This document shows positions 23,770 through 36,639 of a DNA stretch of 64,000 nt, piece after piece. The position numbers and the translations under genes are program-made. Position 1 is the first letter of the stretch; each line of letters starts with the position of its first letter. The stretch is from contig JAQFVV010012477.1 in the NCBI GenBank assembly GCA_028023455.1, forward strand, positions 4,545,365 through 4,609,364, given 5' to 3'. The stretch is from Epiperipatus broadwayi. Lineage: Eukaryota > Onychophora > Udeonychophora > Euonychophora > Peripatidae. Under the pieces are notes generated by a model. That model saw only the letters and a list, made by a program, of their open reading frames with translations. It was not told where the DNA came from and made no database searches.

Positions 23770-24700
23770 CTTTTTTAAATTAAAAAAAAATTCTCAGTTT
23801 TTATTTACATGAATAAAAAAATATTTCTTATATATACAAGTCAACCGCAAGGACACATGCTTCACGATTTCAAGAAAATGGAGCAATTAATCTTAAACTT
23901 TGCATAATTTGCATATCATTAATTCACTTGGAGCTTTGATAATGAGAGAACGTCTCTTGCAGAATAATTTAATTTTTATTTTGTTTTAAGCATAAAATAG
24001 CTTTGCGTTCGTTCAGGTGCAATAGCGCCTATATTATTATTTTTATAAGTAGATTTTTCTCGCAAAGTTTTTGAATTACAAAGTTATATATACATTTATA
24101 TATATTATTTTATTCTTTAAATCAGCTAAGTGATAAATAACAATCCATAAAACATATAAAACAATATCAGGAAATGTACCATTTACATTCATGATGAAAA
24201 TAAAAACAAATAATTGTCTTAAATTTATAATGTAATTCCTAAAACACCTTGATTGACAAAAACTAGAGTAAATAATATATTTGCAAAATAAACTTTGCTC
24301 AAAGTGGAAAATTCAATTTTAATTCTAATCACTCACATAATAAAAATACAGTAAAATTTAAATATTTTACATGAATGCCTAATTTCTTACAAAGAAATAA
24401 TGGAAGGAGAAAGAATAAATAAATAGAAGTAAATGATAGCTAGATGTTTTTATTGGACATATGCAAATAAGTAAAAAACCTAAAATATATTTTGAATACA
24501 GTGAAATCTCAATATATTATTTTCCAAGGGATCGAAAAAAATAAATAATAAATACAGAAAACGGATCGTATTAAAATCTCATTAAAAATTGTAGATATCT
24601 TTTGTTGATTATTAATCACTGAAGCAAATATCAAGTACAACTCAGAGTTCACTATTTACATCTATTATTTGCACTGTGTGTATTGTATATATTACTACAA
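23770..24700. other. AT-rich DNA, no gene seen
   Basis: AT-rich sequence without supported features. Confidence 0.5.
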
Positions 24701-24705
24701 CTAAA

Positions 24706-25010
24706 ATGTCCGTTAATTAAAAACTATTGTAATAACAATAAAAATAATAAATATAATGCTAATTAATTATTATATACAGTCTTTCAATTCGCAGAAATAC
24801 TTTCAATTAATTCCTTAAAAATACAAGCATTCCGAATACCAACAAAGAAAATAATACATATAAGAATAGCGAACAGTCTGCTACACTCGCAACACACATA
24901 TATGGTTAACTTCCCCCCAACGAAGTATTTCTACACACATAACATACTATATACATATATAGTTTACTTTGGTTTACTTCCCCCCAATGAGTTATTGCTA
25001 CACATATAAC

Positions 25011-25072
<62 letters not shown>

Positions 25073-25750
25073 ACACAATCTATATATATAGTTCTCTTTG
25101 GTTCATTTCCCCCAATGAACTTTAAGACTGGCTGCTTTCAATATGGTTTCCATTGGCCTCGGTTTTCTAAACACTTTAGCCCCAATCCAGTTCAGCTGCA
25201 TATGAACATATCTGGATTCATTGTAGAGCACTGTGACCATCACTATGAGCTTCTTTTAGCTACACATTCGTCTCTCTGCAATTGTCCACTTGGTAAACTG
25301 ACTGGAATGTTCATATGCAGCTGAACTGGATTGGAGCCAAAGTGTTTGGGAAACCGAGGCCAATGGAAACCACATTGAAAGCAGCCAGTCTTAAAGTTCA
25401 TGGGGGGAAATGAACCAAAGAGAACTATATATATATATATAGATTGTGTTATATGTGTAGCAATAACTCATTGGGGGAAGTAAACCAAAGTAAACTATAC
25501 ATGTTTATAGTATGTTATGTGTGTAGCAATACTTTGTTGGGGGATGTTACCCATATATGTGTGTTGCGAGTGTAGCAGACTGTTCGCTATTCTTATATGT
25601 ATTATTTTCTTTGTTGATATTCGGAATGCTTGTATTTTTAAGGAATTAATTGAAAGTATTTCTGCGAATTGAAAGACTGTATATAATAATTAATTAGCAT
25701 TATATTTATTATTTTAATTGTTATTACAATAGTTTTTAATTAACGGACAT
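24706..25750. mobile_element. 1-kb foldback element with highly similar arms
   Basis: Left arm 24706-25209 and right arm 25307-25750 are inverted copies, about 95% or more alike outside the microsatellite, around a 97-bp loop. The ends read ATGTCCGTTAATTAAAAA and its complement. The inner arm ends are CAGCTGCATATGAACAT and its complement. The left arm alone carries a (CT)n(AT)n expansion at about 25014-25072. Each arm repeats a CCCCCAA(T/C)GA motif three times, a small internal periodicity. A 69-codon frame at 25115 is a shadow. No transposase gene and no obvious target duplication. Confidence 0.85.
25014..25072. repeat. (CT)n(AT)n microsatellite in one foldback arm
   Basis: About 37 bp of CT followed by about 20 bp of AT, present in the left arm only of the surrounding inverted repeat. 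Confidence 0.9.
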
Positions 25751-25751
25751 A

Positions 25752-25885
25752 GATGCTATCCAGATGGTTTCCTCTGGCCCTGGTTTCTCAAACTTTTTGG
25801 GCCTGTTCACCTGCTGCTCATGAACACATTTTCACTGAGTACTGCACTCTCACTGAATCTATCATCACACTCTCTCACCAATATA
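25752..25885 (+). repeat. Diverged third copy of the foldback inner segment
   Basis: Immediately outside the foldback, the sequence ATGGTTTCCTCTGGCC followed by TGGTTTCTCAAACTTTTTGGG and CATGAACACATTTTC tracks the inner left-arm segment at about 25141-25240. It is in the same orientation but clearly diverged, so the family existed here before the symmetric foldback formed. Confidence 0.55.
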
Positions 25886-25889
25886 AACT

Positions 25890-26290
25890 GGAAAAATGAA
25901 TTACACACCTTGTAGCTACTACTCACACAATTAATTACTTTCTTCCACATATAGTAATGTTTTTAGATCTACAACTAATTAATTGGTCTCTTAGGAATTC
26001 ATTCCCATATAACATTATTTATAGTCTATTCCATTAATTAATTAGTCTCTTATCAAAAAATATTTGTAATCAGCAAATATTTCTTGGAATTTATCAATTA
26101 CAATGCTATTATCACAATTAATGTAAATTATTTAATTAAATTTATTGCTTATCAGTTAGTGATTTAAATATATTTATATAATATATTTTTTACTTTTTTT
26201 GGAGTGTATAAATTTATACAAATGTAAATATAAATATTTTTACAAAATATAACACCTTCCTCAACTTCCACTTTGAATTTAACCCATTTC
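25890..26290. other. AT-rich spacer
   Basis: AT-rich DNA with no assigned feature. Confidence 0.4.
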
Positions 26291-26299
26291 CAGATTGTT

Positions 26300-27295
26300 T
26301 CAAGTTAACTCATACAAGGCTTTAACTCGCTCTAAATCTGGCAGTTTTTACATTACCATAGCATACTTAGGCTCATTTTGAAGCTTAAAAAGTACCATAA
26401 GATGCTGCCCTCTCTTGAATTATTTTACAAGTAAAACATCAATAATATTGATGTAAGAATCTATAACAAAAGAAAAAGACAGGCTTTCTTAGATGCTGAT
26501 TGGTTGGTTGTCATCATGAATAAAAGAGCTCCTATCAATAATTTTCACCTCTCCAACTTCTTTGTTTTGATTTTGAAAATGAAAATAAATGTTCTAGAAT
26601 GATTTTTAATCATTTTTTTTACATATTATAAATATTTTGATAAATTATTATAATGTACTTTTATAAAATATGCTAAAAATATAATTATTTTAGAAAAATA
26701 GTAAGATTTTAGTAAAAAATTCTTTACTTTTGCACGAATGTAAATTAAAAAAGAAACCAATGCTAACAACAATTTTGACACCTGTCAACAATTTTCATTG
26801 CTCCAAGCTCTTTATTTTATTTTCAAAAAAAAATGAATAATTTAAAATATTTTTCTGGCATTTATTTACATATTATAATATATTTTGGGAAAATATGCTG
26901 AAAATATAATTATTTTAGAAAAATATTAAGAAATTAGTAAAAAAATTCTTTACTTTTACACAAACATAAATTGAGAAAGAAATTAATGACATCTGCAGCA
27001 CTTTCTAATTTGTTACAAACTTTCTTTTTAGATATTCCACTATTGAATATTTTTATAATTATAAATAGAAATTTATTTTTCAAAAAACTTTTATTAACTT
27101 TCATAATCTGACAAATTATTAATATACTTTTTACAAATGAAACTAAAATGAATATATTAAAAGATGAATATATTTTTACTGCTGATTCTGTAATTGACCA
27201 ATCAAAAGTTTAGAGTTTTACTTCACTTGACTAACTGGAATATTTGACAATTAAAAGGTTAACAGCAGTTGAGAAGGGTTAAGGAATTAACCAAA
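26300..27295 (+). repeat. Dispersed repeat, copy 1 (internally duplicated)
   Basis: Matches the copy at 47190-47960 in order and orientation. Shared landmarks are GAATTATTTTACAAGTAAAA, GATTGG, TTCTTTACTTTT, ATTTATTTTTxxAAAAxACTTTT, AATATACTTTTTA and a TTAAAAG/GGTTAAGG ending. Here a roughly 235-bp segment is tandemly duplicated (about 26530-26760 and 26770-26990), with CTTTACTTTTGCACGAATGT and CTTTACTTTTACACAAACAT at equivalent places. No ORF. It could be an LTR-like or DNA-transposon-derived non-autonomous element. Confidence 0.6.
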
Positions 27296-27299
27296 AGTG

Positions 27300-27395
27300 C
27301 TTCTTTGAATTGAAAGATTTTATATAATAATTAATTACTGTTATATTTAGTATTTTTATTGTATATATATATAATTTCACATTAATAATATAGTT
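27300..27395 (+). repeat. Partial copy of the foldback outer arm
   Basis: GAATTGAAAGATTTTATATAATAATTAATTA and following AT-rich sequence match the outer part of the right arm of the 24.7-25.75 kb foldback (about 25665-25730), in the same orientation and diverged. It directly abuts the end of the dispersed repeat copy. Confidence 0.5.
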
Positions 27396-27399
27396 TTAA

Positions 27400-28520
27400 A
27401 ATTAAAGTTAACAAAATTATAGTGATTAGATACAGATGGTACTTTTTTTAAATAATAATCTTATTTATTAAACAAATTTATTTTATTTAATACAAAAAAA
27501 ATTATATTTTATTGACAATGGCTTTAGTTTCAAGTTTAAAATTTAATGTGAGTAAAATCCATTACAAAATATTAGCAAAATTGTGATGTGTCCAGGAGTT
27601 ATTTTACTATTTCTCATTGATTGAACTAAGAATAATAACTTGTCTAATTAGAAACAGTTACATGGTAATTTGAGTAAAATATTACCATTGGAAAAAAAAG
27701 AAGCAGAGAGCTTGGAACTTGAATGGTTTTTGTTTTGATTCTGATTTCTTTGATACCATTTGATTTTTTTTATGATTTTAAATAAGAGTCTAGATGTAAA
27801 AAAAAAACTTGAAATAAAGTTTTTAATGATCATAAACAATAAAAATATTTAAAAAGAATTTAAAATCTTTTTATATTTTAATTTATTATCTAAAATTAAA
27901 ATTAAGAATAATTTAATTATCTGAATATTATTCAATAATAAACAGTCTAATTTTATGTGTTTGTACAACATACAGTTAGTATTAGTATTTATGCATCATG
28001 TAAAATTAAAAAAATCAAACTATGTGAGAAATTATTGCATCAAGAACATGATTGGTTATTGACAGATTTAACAAAATGATAATTCAAATGTGATAAATTC
28101 AGAAAAAAATGTTATTTTTATGCTGCTGTAGAACAAAAAAATATGAAATAAAAATCAAAAAATAAAAATAAAATAAATAAATAAATAGAAGTGTGAATAA
28201 GTCAATCATGTTTTACTATAATTGTATAATTCATAGTATACTATAACAGTAAACATAATACAAATTGCTTATTATATTTCAATTTTTGATATCTATCAAA
28301 TCTTGTTCCTCAATCATAATTACTTTTATTATTAGGCATATACAGATAATCACCTAGAGTTTGTTGATTTCTAATATAACACATATAATGTCAGTAATAT
28401 TTCTTCAATACATTATTATCATACAAAATTATAATTTATATGATATTGATCAATATATAATAGTAAAGATATTTATAAATGTATAAAAATGTGATATCGT
28501 ATTATTCTTATTACTGTTGC
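27400..28520. other. AT-rich DNA, no gene seen
   Basis: AT-rich sequence with no supported gene or structured repeat. Confidence 0.5.
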
Positions 28521-28522
28521 CT

Positions 28523-28524
<2 letters not shown>

Positions 28525-28607
<83 letters not shown>
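28525..28607. repeat. (AT)n microsatellite
   Basis: About 83 bp of uninterrupted alternating AT. Confidence 0.9.
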
Positions 28608-28611
<4 letters not shown>

Positions 28612-28914
28612 ATTTTCAAACTTTAAAATGTCCATAATATTATTTGCCTAAAGGTTTGTAGTGAGAATATGTTGTGTTATGTATTAATTTGTGTCTTATT
28701 ACTATCATGTGAAAATATTTGGAAAGTTTAAATGCAGTTTAAAATTTTGCTAAAGGTATTAATATTTAATAATAGTTGATAGAAATAGTCCAACATATAA
28801 TCACTCTCCATTAAGTTTTTTTGTTATAAAGTATATATTATTGATTAGTTTTTTTATTTTTATAAAATTTGACATAAGTTGTCTATTGCTAATTTTATAA
28901 GAAGTTGATCAATA

Positions 28915-29440
28915 TTATAAATGTAAATAAATGAAATATTTTTATGGATTAATTAAAATGCAGACAAGTAAATATGAGGAATTTTTCAAATAAATAACTA
29001 GAGAAATATGTTTAACAATTATGTTTCTAGGTAATCACTAGCTAAAACTGACAGTTCTCAAGATAAACCATTTGCTTTAATTAATAGCCAACCCTAGTTT
29101 TTGTCAGAGTTTCCTAGAGATAAAAGATGATCTTCCTCTTTTATCTAAATGCCTAAGATCTTATATGAGACATAAAATCAAACAGATATTTTCTTAATTA
29201 TGAAGATTTTGAAAAATCAGATTTCTTTAGTCTTAGAAATAAATCATATTCTCTACAAAGCTATATAAATGTTAATTTAAATATTTTCAAAAATTAATTA
29301 TGATGAAAATAAATAAGTGTAAATTTTTTTTTATATAAGTAATTAGAAAAATATGTCCAGCAATATATTACTAGGTAAATATCAATTGAAGTTGTCACTC
29401 CATGTTAAAGCATTTGCTCTAGTAACCAATAATAAGTTAA
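28915..29440 (+). repeat. Pair of diverged direct repeats, about 335 bp apart
   Basis: The segment around 28990-29090 (AGAAATATGT, CTAGGTAATCA, CCATTTGCTTTAATTAATAGCC) recurs in diverged form at about 29345-29430 (AGAAAAATATGT, CTAGGTAAATAT, GCATTTGCTCTAGTAACCAAT). It looks like an old tandem duplication of about 335 bp. No coding content is recognised. Confidence 0.45.
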
Positions 29441-30330
29441 AGCCAGTAGGGTTTATTAAGATTACTTCCTATACATGACAAATAAAGCAAAGGCAATACT
29501 AGTTGGAAAAGATATATGTATTACTCTATTTTAATCAGAAGAAAGGTAAAACCTTACATAAAAGGTAATTCTAGGAAAAATTCATATGAAAACACAGATA
29601 AATAAAAAAAAACATTTAATCTCATTGTCAGAGTTATTGCAGAGAGTTAATATGGATATATGTAATTATATGATGTTTGAAATATTATTTTTGTGTTAAC
29701 ATTCATTATCTGGCATTATTCTTTATATTACAACGTTGAATAAGTAAATGTTCATTTTCTAATAATTAACTAAATGCATTTTAACACTGTGCATCGTAAT
29801 CATAGCAAAGGTAATCTGTTATTCGCTACTAAAAATCTATTTTAATATATAGATGTTTTTTTCACATATTTTCTAATGCATTCTTAGTGACATACTATTT
29901 ACTCATCTTTTCACTGCATTGTATGCATTGACAATAAATGTTTTGCGGGTAAAAGTAATGCATTTCCTTTTTGTGTTCCAAAAAATAGATTTTTGTATAG
30001 GGCCTATTTCTAAATCTCTTATGTAAGTATGTGTGCTATTTTATTTTCACAACTATACTAATATATATATATATAAATAAAAAAAATTGTATATCGAATT
30101 TACTTTTCAAAAATCTTAAGGTAATGTCATTTTTAATTAAACTGGTTTATTTCCTAACTTCAGATTATTAATTTTTTTTTTTAAGCTTAGTAATTTTAAT
30201 TTTGCTTTTATATGTTAATTTTAATTATTTTTTTCACTTTTTTAATTAAGACAACAAAATTAGGACATTATAAGATTAAACAACTGACTTGACTTAATCA
30301 AGTATTTTTAATAATTTTATTTTGCCAAGG
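29441..30330. other. AT-rich DNA, no gene seen
   Basis: AT-rich sequence, no supported feature. Confidence 0.5.
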
Positions 30331-30332
30331 TA

Positions 30333-30334
<2 letters not shown>

Positions 30335-30370
<36 letters not shown>
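30335..30370. repeat. (AT)n microsatellite
   Basis: About 36 bp of alternating AT. Confidence 0.85.
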
Positions 30371-30372
<2 letters not shown>

Positions 30373-32350
30373 GTGTGCAATAAACTCAACATATTTTATA
30401 AATTTAATTGTACATGTATGATTTTGTGAAATGCTAAAATAACAGATTTAAGAACTAATATTTCTGGCTGAATCATGATTTTTTTTTGTATTATATATTA
30501 TTTCAACACATCGAAAAAATTTAAAGGACTACAATTTTCTTTGCAATTTTAATTCACCAAATATTTTTAACACTTTTCTATTTTTAACGTCTACATTACA
30601 TCTTTGTATTGTTTATTAAGTTCCGCATTTAATATTATTAGGCAAAGTTCAGAATACCAAATAAGCTTACAAACGTAAGTGTTTTTATCCTATTCTAGAG
30701 ATATCTACTGTAAAACTAAGTAATCATCAATAGGCACCAGATGCTATGTAATCTTCATTCTCTGGTCAGTTTTTGGCTGTTTATTTCATTAGTAAAGATT
30801 AAAATTCAAAGCTGAAATTAATAAATAATATCTTATTTTGTATAATATCAATACAACTTCATAAATATGTTAATTTGGGTTCAAAACATTAGTTTTTTTT
30901 AATTCCAAGCCATTAGCTTGACTACTGCAAACAGGTAAAAATTGTCTTAGTTAGAAGCAGAAGTGGAATAGTCCTAGATTTGAATTATATAGTTCTCACT
31001 GATGAAGGTAAAATCCAGAAACTGGTTAATATGGGATATTATTTTACCATCTGGGATTTAATAATTATTGAAACCTATAATAGATGGTTATTATTATTTT
31101 TAATCAATTTAGAGAAATTTTATTGTTTTTTTCCAACATAAACATTAAATTTTTCAAGTTAAAAAATTCAGTCTTTTAATCATATTAACATAATAAGAAC
31201 ACCCAATAAAAAAGTCCTTTATCCTCTGAATAATTTGAGTTTAATATTGAAGCAAAAGCACATATAAAATAAACACATTTATCATTATGCAATCATGTTT
31301 TAATATAGTTAGTATTTATTTGATGAGTCTATAAATTTCAAGAATAAACGATATTAAATTAGTTTTCACAGTGAATATTCATTTTTTTGCATTCTCCTTT
31401 TATTTAATGCGTTGATCTTACAAATGCATGTTCTTACACTTAAAATAAGTTTTATTAAGAATATTAAACATAAATAAGAAGCTTCTTAAATATAATAGCT
31501 ATCATTAGTAATGTCTTAAACCATTCAAATAAAACACAATTTTCATATTTTATATACATATATTTTGGAAAAAAAAATGGAATTAACACATACTATCATT
31601 AATTAACATGAACACATCTAAGTGAAAAACTTTTAACCCCCCCCCCCAATACAAAGTATTGTTTTGATTATTATTTTAATTATAATTAAAAATTTTGTGC
31701 TTACTTAAAAATAAGTATACTCTGTATTTTATTAAAATAGATTTATGCAATATATAAAAAAGTATTTGAATATATATAAACTATCGATAGTAAAATTAAC
31801 ATTTATTTAAATTTTAAGATATATTTAGATTTATAATTAGATAAAATGTTTATTATTAAAAAAATAAATCCAAAATCGTATTATCATGAATTTTGGATTA
31901 ATAGAAATATACTTTTATTGAAATTATTATCATTGTCTCCTATTTTAATATCATTTACATTCTTTATTACTTTTACAATGCTTTATATAATTACAATCCA
32001 CTACTGATGGTTTCAATTGCACCAGCAATCTTCTTCAGAAGTATAGTAGACGCAATACAAATGCATGAATACTAATATACATGAACATATAATTTTACCA
32101 TTACTATAATATCTGGTTTATAGTTATTTATACATCAGGAATAATGATGTACATTGATGTGAAAAATATAAAATTTCTATGTAATCATATGGATTTGTTA
32201 ACTTTTATGGGAGAAATAAGAATCCTTAAATATGGCTCCTCAAATCTGCAATCACTTGCCAAATCATTTTAATATATGCATATTTCTAAAAAGTTTAGAA
32301 GTTAGACTTCAGTATTAGAATATACTATTGGTATGTTAAAGTTCAGTATC
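30371..32350. other. AT-rich DNA, no gene seen
   Basis: AT-rich sequence with an isolated run of about 10 C near 31638. The phrase TCTCACTGATGAAGG at 31000 resembles the ends of some dispersed animal repeats but is too short to assign. Confidence 0.45.
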
Positions 32351-32359
32351 CAAGGCTTT

Positions 32360-33100
32360 TCAAAAAATAAAAATAAATGAAAGGATTCAAATCAGAATTA
32401 TTATCCATGTGATCAAAAGATGAAAATGTGATTTCACAAACATATGGAGATAGTATAAGAAGTTCATGATGACCAAATTCTATGCAAATTTAAGTAGATG
32501 GTGATTGAAAGATAAAACAAAATAATAAAATAACAAAAGGATAAAGAACACAGAGAGAAGACAGAAAAGTCTTTATATATGAAACAATACTGAATTTAAT
32601 AAGTCAACATCTTAATCACAAAGAAGCAAGTGATTCTTATGGTAGAACACTTCTTATAGATTATTTGAAATTAATTTTCATATCTGAAAATATTACACAA
32701 TTTGCCATAGGTGGACAAGAGTAGAAGATAGTATTCATTGCCAAAATATATTACAGATAGGACATGTTTTAGAGGAATTAAAAGGCAAATGGTTGGTCAT
32801 GCAGGATGAGAAAGGAAAGTCGTTGTAAAATAAAAAAGGAAATCTCTTTTTTAATTAATAAATGTTGTCTATGAATCCATCTATGATAAACAAGTTTAAA
32901 GTTATATTTCTGGAAAAAGAATTGATTCAGATTTGCCAAGATATTAAATTATAAACACATTGTGCACCTAAACAGAGATTCTTAATTAATGGTAACTTGC
33001 AAATTTATAAAGAAGTGGTATATAATAAAAAGATTATACTCAGTACAATATTTTTAAACTTAAATGATATTAGCAAGAATTTACATAAACGTAGTTTTCC
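32360..33100 (+). pseudogene. Decayed coding-like block (unrecognised)
   Basis: A purine-rich block in which one frame keeps coding-like phrases between stops, for example HVLEELKGKWLVMQDEKGKS near 32770 and FLEKELIQICQDIKL near 32910. Charged residues are frequent compared with chance frames nearby. I could not match it to the RTE protein or any named family. It is probably an old transposon or retrocopy. Confidence 0.25.
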
Positions 33101-34400
33101 TAAGTGTGATTTTTTTAATTAAAAATAATAAATGTATAATATTTATCGATTCATTCTGATTTTTATTTTGTCAGCGCTCATCTCCATTTTGTACTTTGTT
33201 ATCCTTAATACGTCACGATATCACTGTAATAACCTACATTTTTTTTATCTAGTTTATAATATATATATAATACACATTTAATCCTTAGATTTTAATTTGT
33301 AATTGATAATGAAATGTTATAGCAAAGTTATGCAAACATTGAATTTTAAGAATTTTTATTAAAATTTAATCTTATTAAATAATAATTAATATTTTAAGAG
33401 TTCATAAAAAGAGCAGCAAGTATAGAATTTTCAAGAATACAACGTTACACACAGTATTTATTTTTTCCCCGCGTCACAATTTATAGAGTAGAAAAACAGA
33501 TTGAATTTGAAAAAGATTATCATTTAAAATTATAATTCGCCATTAATGTGCATATACAATATTTGTATAAAAAAGTCAAGGTAAATGTTAAGGACTTGTT
33601 TTGCGGTACTGAAATTGATAGAAACATTTAACAATTAAAATAAAATTTAACAATAGGGAAAAAAAGGAAACATTCAAATAGTTTATTGCTTGGACGTTTG
33701 TAAGAAATTCAAAAATCAGAAGTGACCGAACTGAAGTCATAATCCACGGACTGTGAACTCCAGAATCCATTAGTTCATTACTGCATTAAACTAAGTGTGA
33801 CTGTAGAAGTTTGTAAATCATATTTAGGAAAATTGAGATTGCAATTTCTTTTAAACTAAAACAGATGGAAATGTTTATACATAAACTAGAAAAGGAAACA
33901 ATAGATTATTTGATGTTAAAATTAAGCAAAATGTAATCATGTTGTATTGGGTTAGTTACTAAATAAAATATAGACATTGGTATATTGAATAAAAATATTA
34001 CTTTTTCTAGTGTCCTAAAGACTAAATATCTTTCTTATGGTTGCTGAATTCAGGCACTAGGATTCACAGTTACAAAACTATAAATAAATATTAAAGAATA
34101 TCAATCATTGAAAACAAAAAACTTGTTAATGTTGATAATTTAGTACTTTTTCAAATACAATTTATTCTGTGTTCTTTAAAACTTATAATCTTTAGTCACA
34201 TATGTTTATTTAGGGTTTAGATATCATAATATTCTCAAGGAACCAATCATTCCAATGCTTAACTGTGACAGAGTATTATGTATTTTATGAAATCACATTT
34301 TCATTCATTAATTTCACATGCAGCAATTTTGACTATTATTTTGTTTTTATTACATTTTTTGACTATGAAACCTTGATGCTGTTTGGGACAACTTTAAGAA
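33101..34400. other. AT-rich DNA, no gene seen
   Basis: AT-rich sequence without supported features. The 60-codon minus frame at 33588 has no domain. Confidence 0.5.
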
Positions 34401-34439
34401 ATTTTGCAGATAATGTAGTTACTTCATAAATAATATTTT

Positions 34440-35150
34440 AGAGCGTCTGAAAATTTTGAAGAGACAACAGATAAAAAACAAACGTTTGGACTAATGACAA
34501 ATGTTAAAAAGTTAAAATAATGTTCGTTGGCTTTTTAAATATGTCATAAAGATTTATTATAAAAATAGATTTTATAATTGTAAATTCCTTAGTCAGATTA
34601 TTAATAATCCCCAAAAAACATAATGGATAAAATTATTCATAGAATTAAATTTGAATAGAGTGCTCTTGATAAAAATAATTTAATATTAAAAATATATACA
34701 CATATACTTTTGCAAACAAAGAAATTTAATAAAAGCATTTTACCATTGCTAACTTATGGATTGTTATATGTAAATACCTAATAAATGAGTAATTAAGAAA
34801 CTAGTCTATAGTACAAAGGATGGAGAAATGTATATTGGAAGTAATATGAATAAAAACATAACATATATAACTGAAATCATTGACAGAATTAAAAGGTTAA
34901 AATAAAGTTTATCTACAAATTATTTTTAAAGAAATGACAGTAGATGAAAACCAAAAGTTTAAATTGGATCCCTGATGTAAATAACTAGAAGAAACTACAT
35001 ATGAGGTGGATAAAAGAGATAAAAAATGTTTGCTGAAATAATATAGAGAAAGAAAGCTTTATCCAAAAACTAGATTAAACTTGAGAATTTTCTCTAGAGT
35101 GAATTGATAGAAATAAATATAAGTAAGACTTAAAAGAGATTTTAAGAAAC
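34440..35150 (+). pseudogene. RTE-like LINE remnant, C-terminal third
   Basis: With stops ignored this strand follows residues about 785-960 of the RTE protein at 53.6 kb. NIMDKIIHRIKFE, a stop, then SALDKNNLILK matches NIMEEINHRIKLGWSAFGRNNLILK. FNKSILPLLTYG matches FNKCVLPVLTFG. ITEIIDRIKRLK matches VTDLIEKIKRLK, followed by RNDSR for RNDNR. Stops are frequent, so it is dead. It is 5'-truncated, the usual fate of LINE insertions. It runs towards an (AT)n array at 35231, possibly grown from its simple-sequence tail. Confidence 0.65.
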
Positions 35151-35226
35151 CTAATTTAGGGCAAAAAACACAACAAGTCCTCCTCATCAAATATCATAAG
35201 AAAAAAAAATATGAGGCTTGTCAACT

Positions 35227-35230
<4 letters not shown>

Positions 35231-35309
<79 letters not shown>
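35231..35309. repeat. (AT)n microsatellite
   Basis: About 79 bp of uninterrupted AT, about 80 bp beyond the recognisable end of an RTE remnant. Confidence 0.9.
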
Positions 35310-35311
<2 letters not shown>

Positions 35312-36630
35312 TAAGCTTCAATAACTATTCTTCTACAATTTAAGAATCCTAAAAATAAAAACATTAACTAAATTACATTAACTTAAAATAATTGATGCTA
35401 TAACTATGGCTATCTCAGAGATCATAAGTATTCTATTTTAAAATCCAATATAACAATTAGATTGAAAATTAAATAATTGAATTGCAAGAAGTATTTTACT
35501 GAATCCAACAATTTAATAAAACATACTTACTATTACAAACTTTGATTAACCTCCCTTTGGAAACTTAATGTAACTATAATAATAAGATATGGAAATTATC
35601 ACTTATTATCTACTCATTATCTTTGTTTAAATAATTTAATCTACTTATTCTAGAATATTTATTTTCTTATAATCAAAGCTTCATCATACCATTATTATCT
35701 ACCAAGTCTAATTCAATGAAATACATTTCCCACAGTAATTAAATCCTTCAGAATTACAAACCTTAAAATATATTTGGTTAGTAACTTATACTCTGAAATT
35801 ATATAATACTTCTAAATTATGATATAACATATATTTCAACTTAAACTACAAAATTAGAATATGACGCTCAAACATATTGCTAATTTCTATTATATGCTCT
35901 CCATTTTGTAATATTTAATAGTATTTTTTATATGGCTCTTCAAAATTCTTTTGCATATAATAAAAATATGAAGCACCATAAGCTTTCTTTAATATAGTTA
36001 TAATTTAAACCAATTGATAGTTAATATATTAATTATAAACTCTTAAGCATAGCTTCTCAAATAAGGCATGTAATTATAATTTGGTATGTATAATTTCATG
36101 TAGATAATATGCTTTATTGATATGACCTTGTGATGGAAATGACTCTCAGACTCAATAAAATTACTATGATAAAGTTTAAATCAAGATATTCATTTATTAA
36201 AAACACTAAGAATAAATAACAAACAATTATACATATAAAGTTAAATACTTCATTAACAATAAAAAAAAGTATTAAACTGTTTTACATTGTCAGCAAATTA
36301 TTTACGTTCTTTCCAAGTACATAATGGTTATTATATAAAATCAATCCCTCCCATAGTTAGTATCTAGTTCTTTTTAAAAGTATAAGTTTATTATTTTATT
36401 ATCATGTCTGCTTTCATATTGATCTGGTGTCTTTGCATCATTCATGAGTTATCTGGTGGCTATCTTCTTAGTCCTTTCTCTTATTACCTGTTATTTATAG
36501 TTCTTAATATCATCTGAAAGTTGTATCATTTAAGTTGTATTTCATATTACCAAACTTGACATAAAATATTAACTATAATTTAATCAACAAAACCATTGTT
36601 GCTGTGGTAATAAAAAAAATAAAACAATAT
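35310..36630. other. AT-rich DNA, no gene seen
   Basis: AT-rich sequence, T-rich on this strand in the second half. No supported feature. Confidence 0.5.
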
Positions 36631-36639
36631 TCATAATGT

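Noticed and set aside
30996-31020. CACTGATGAAGG motif resembling ends of dispersed repeats
   Set aside because: Only about 15 bp and no second copy or boundary in the window.
31638-31650. Run of C in AT-rich DNA
   Set aside because: Too short to be more than a homopolymer; no flanking structure.
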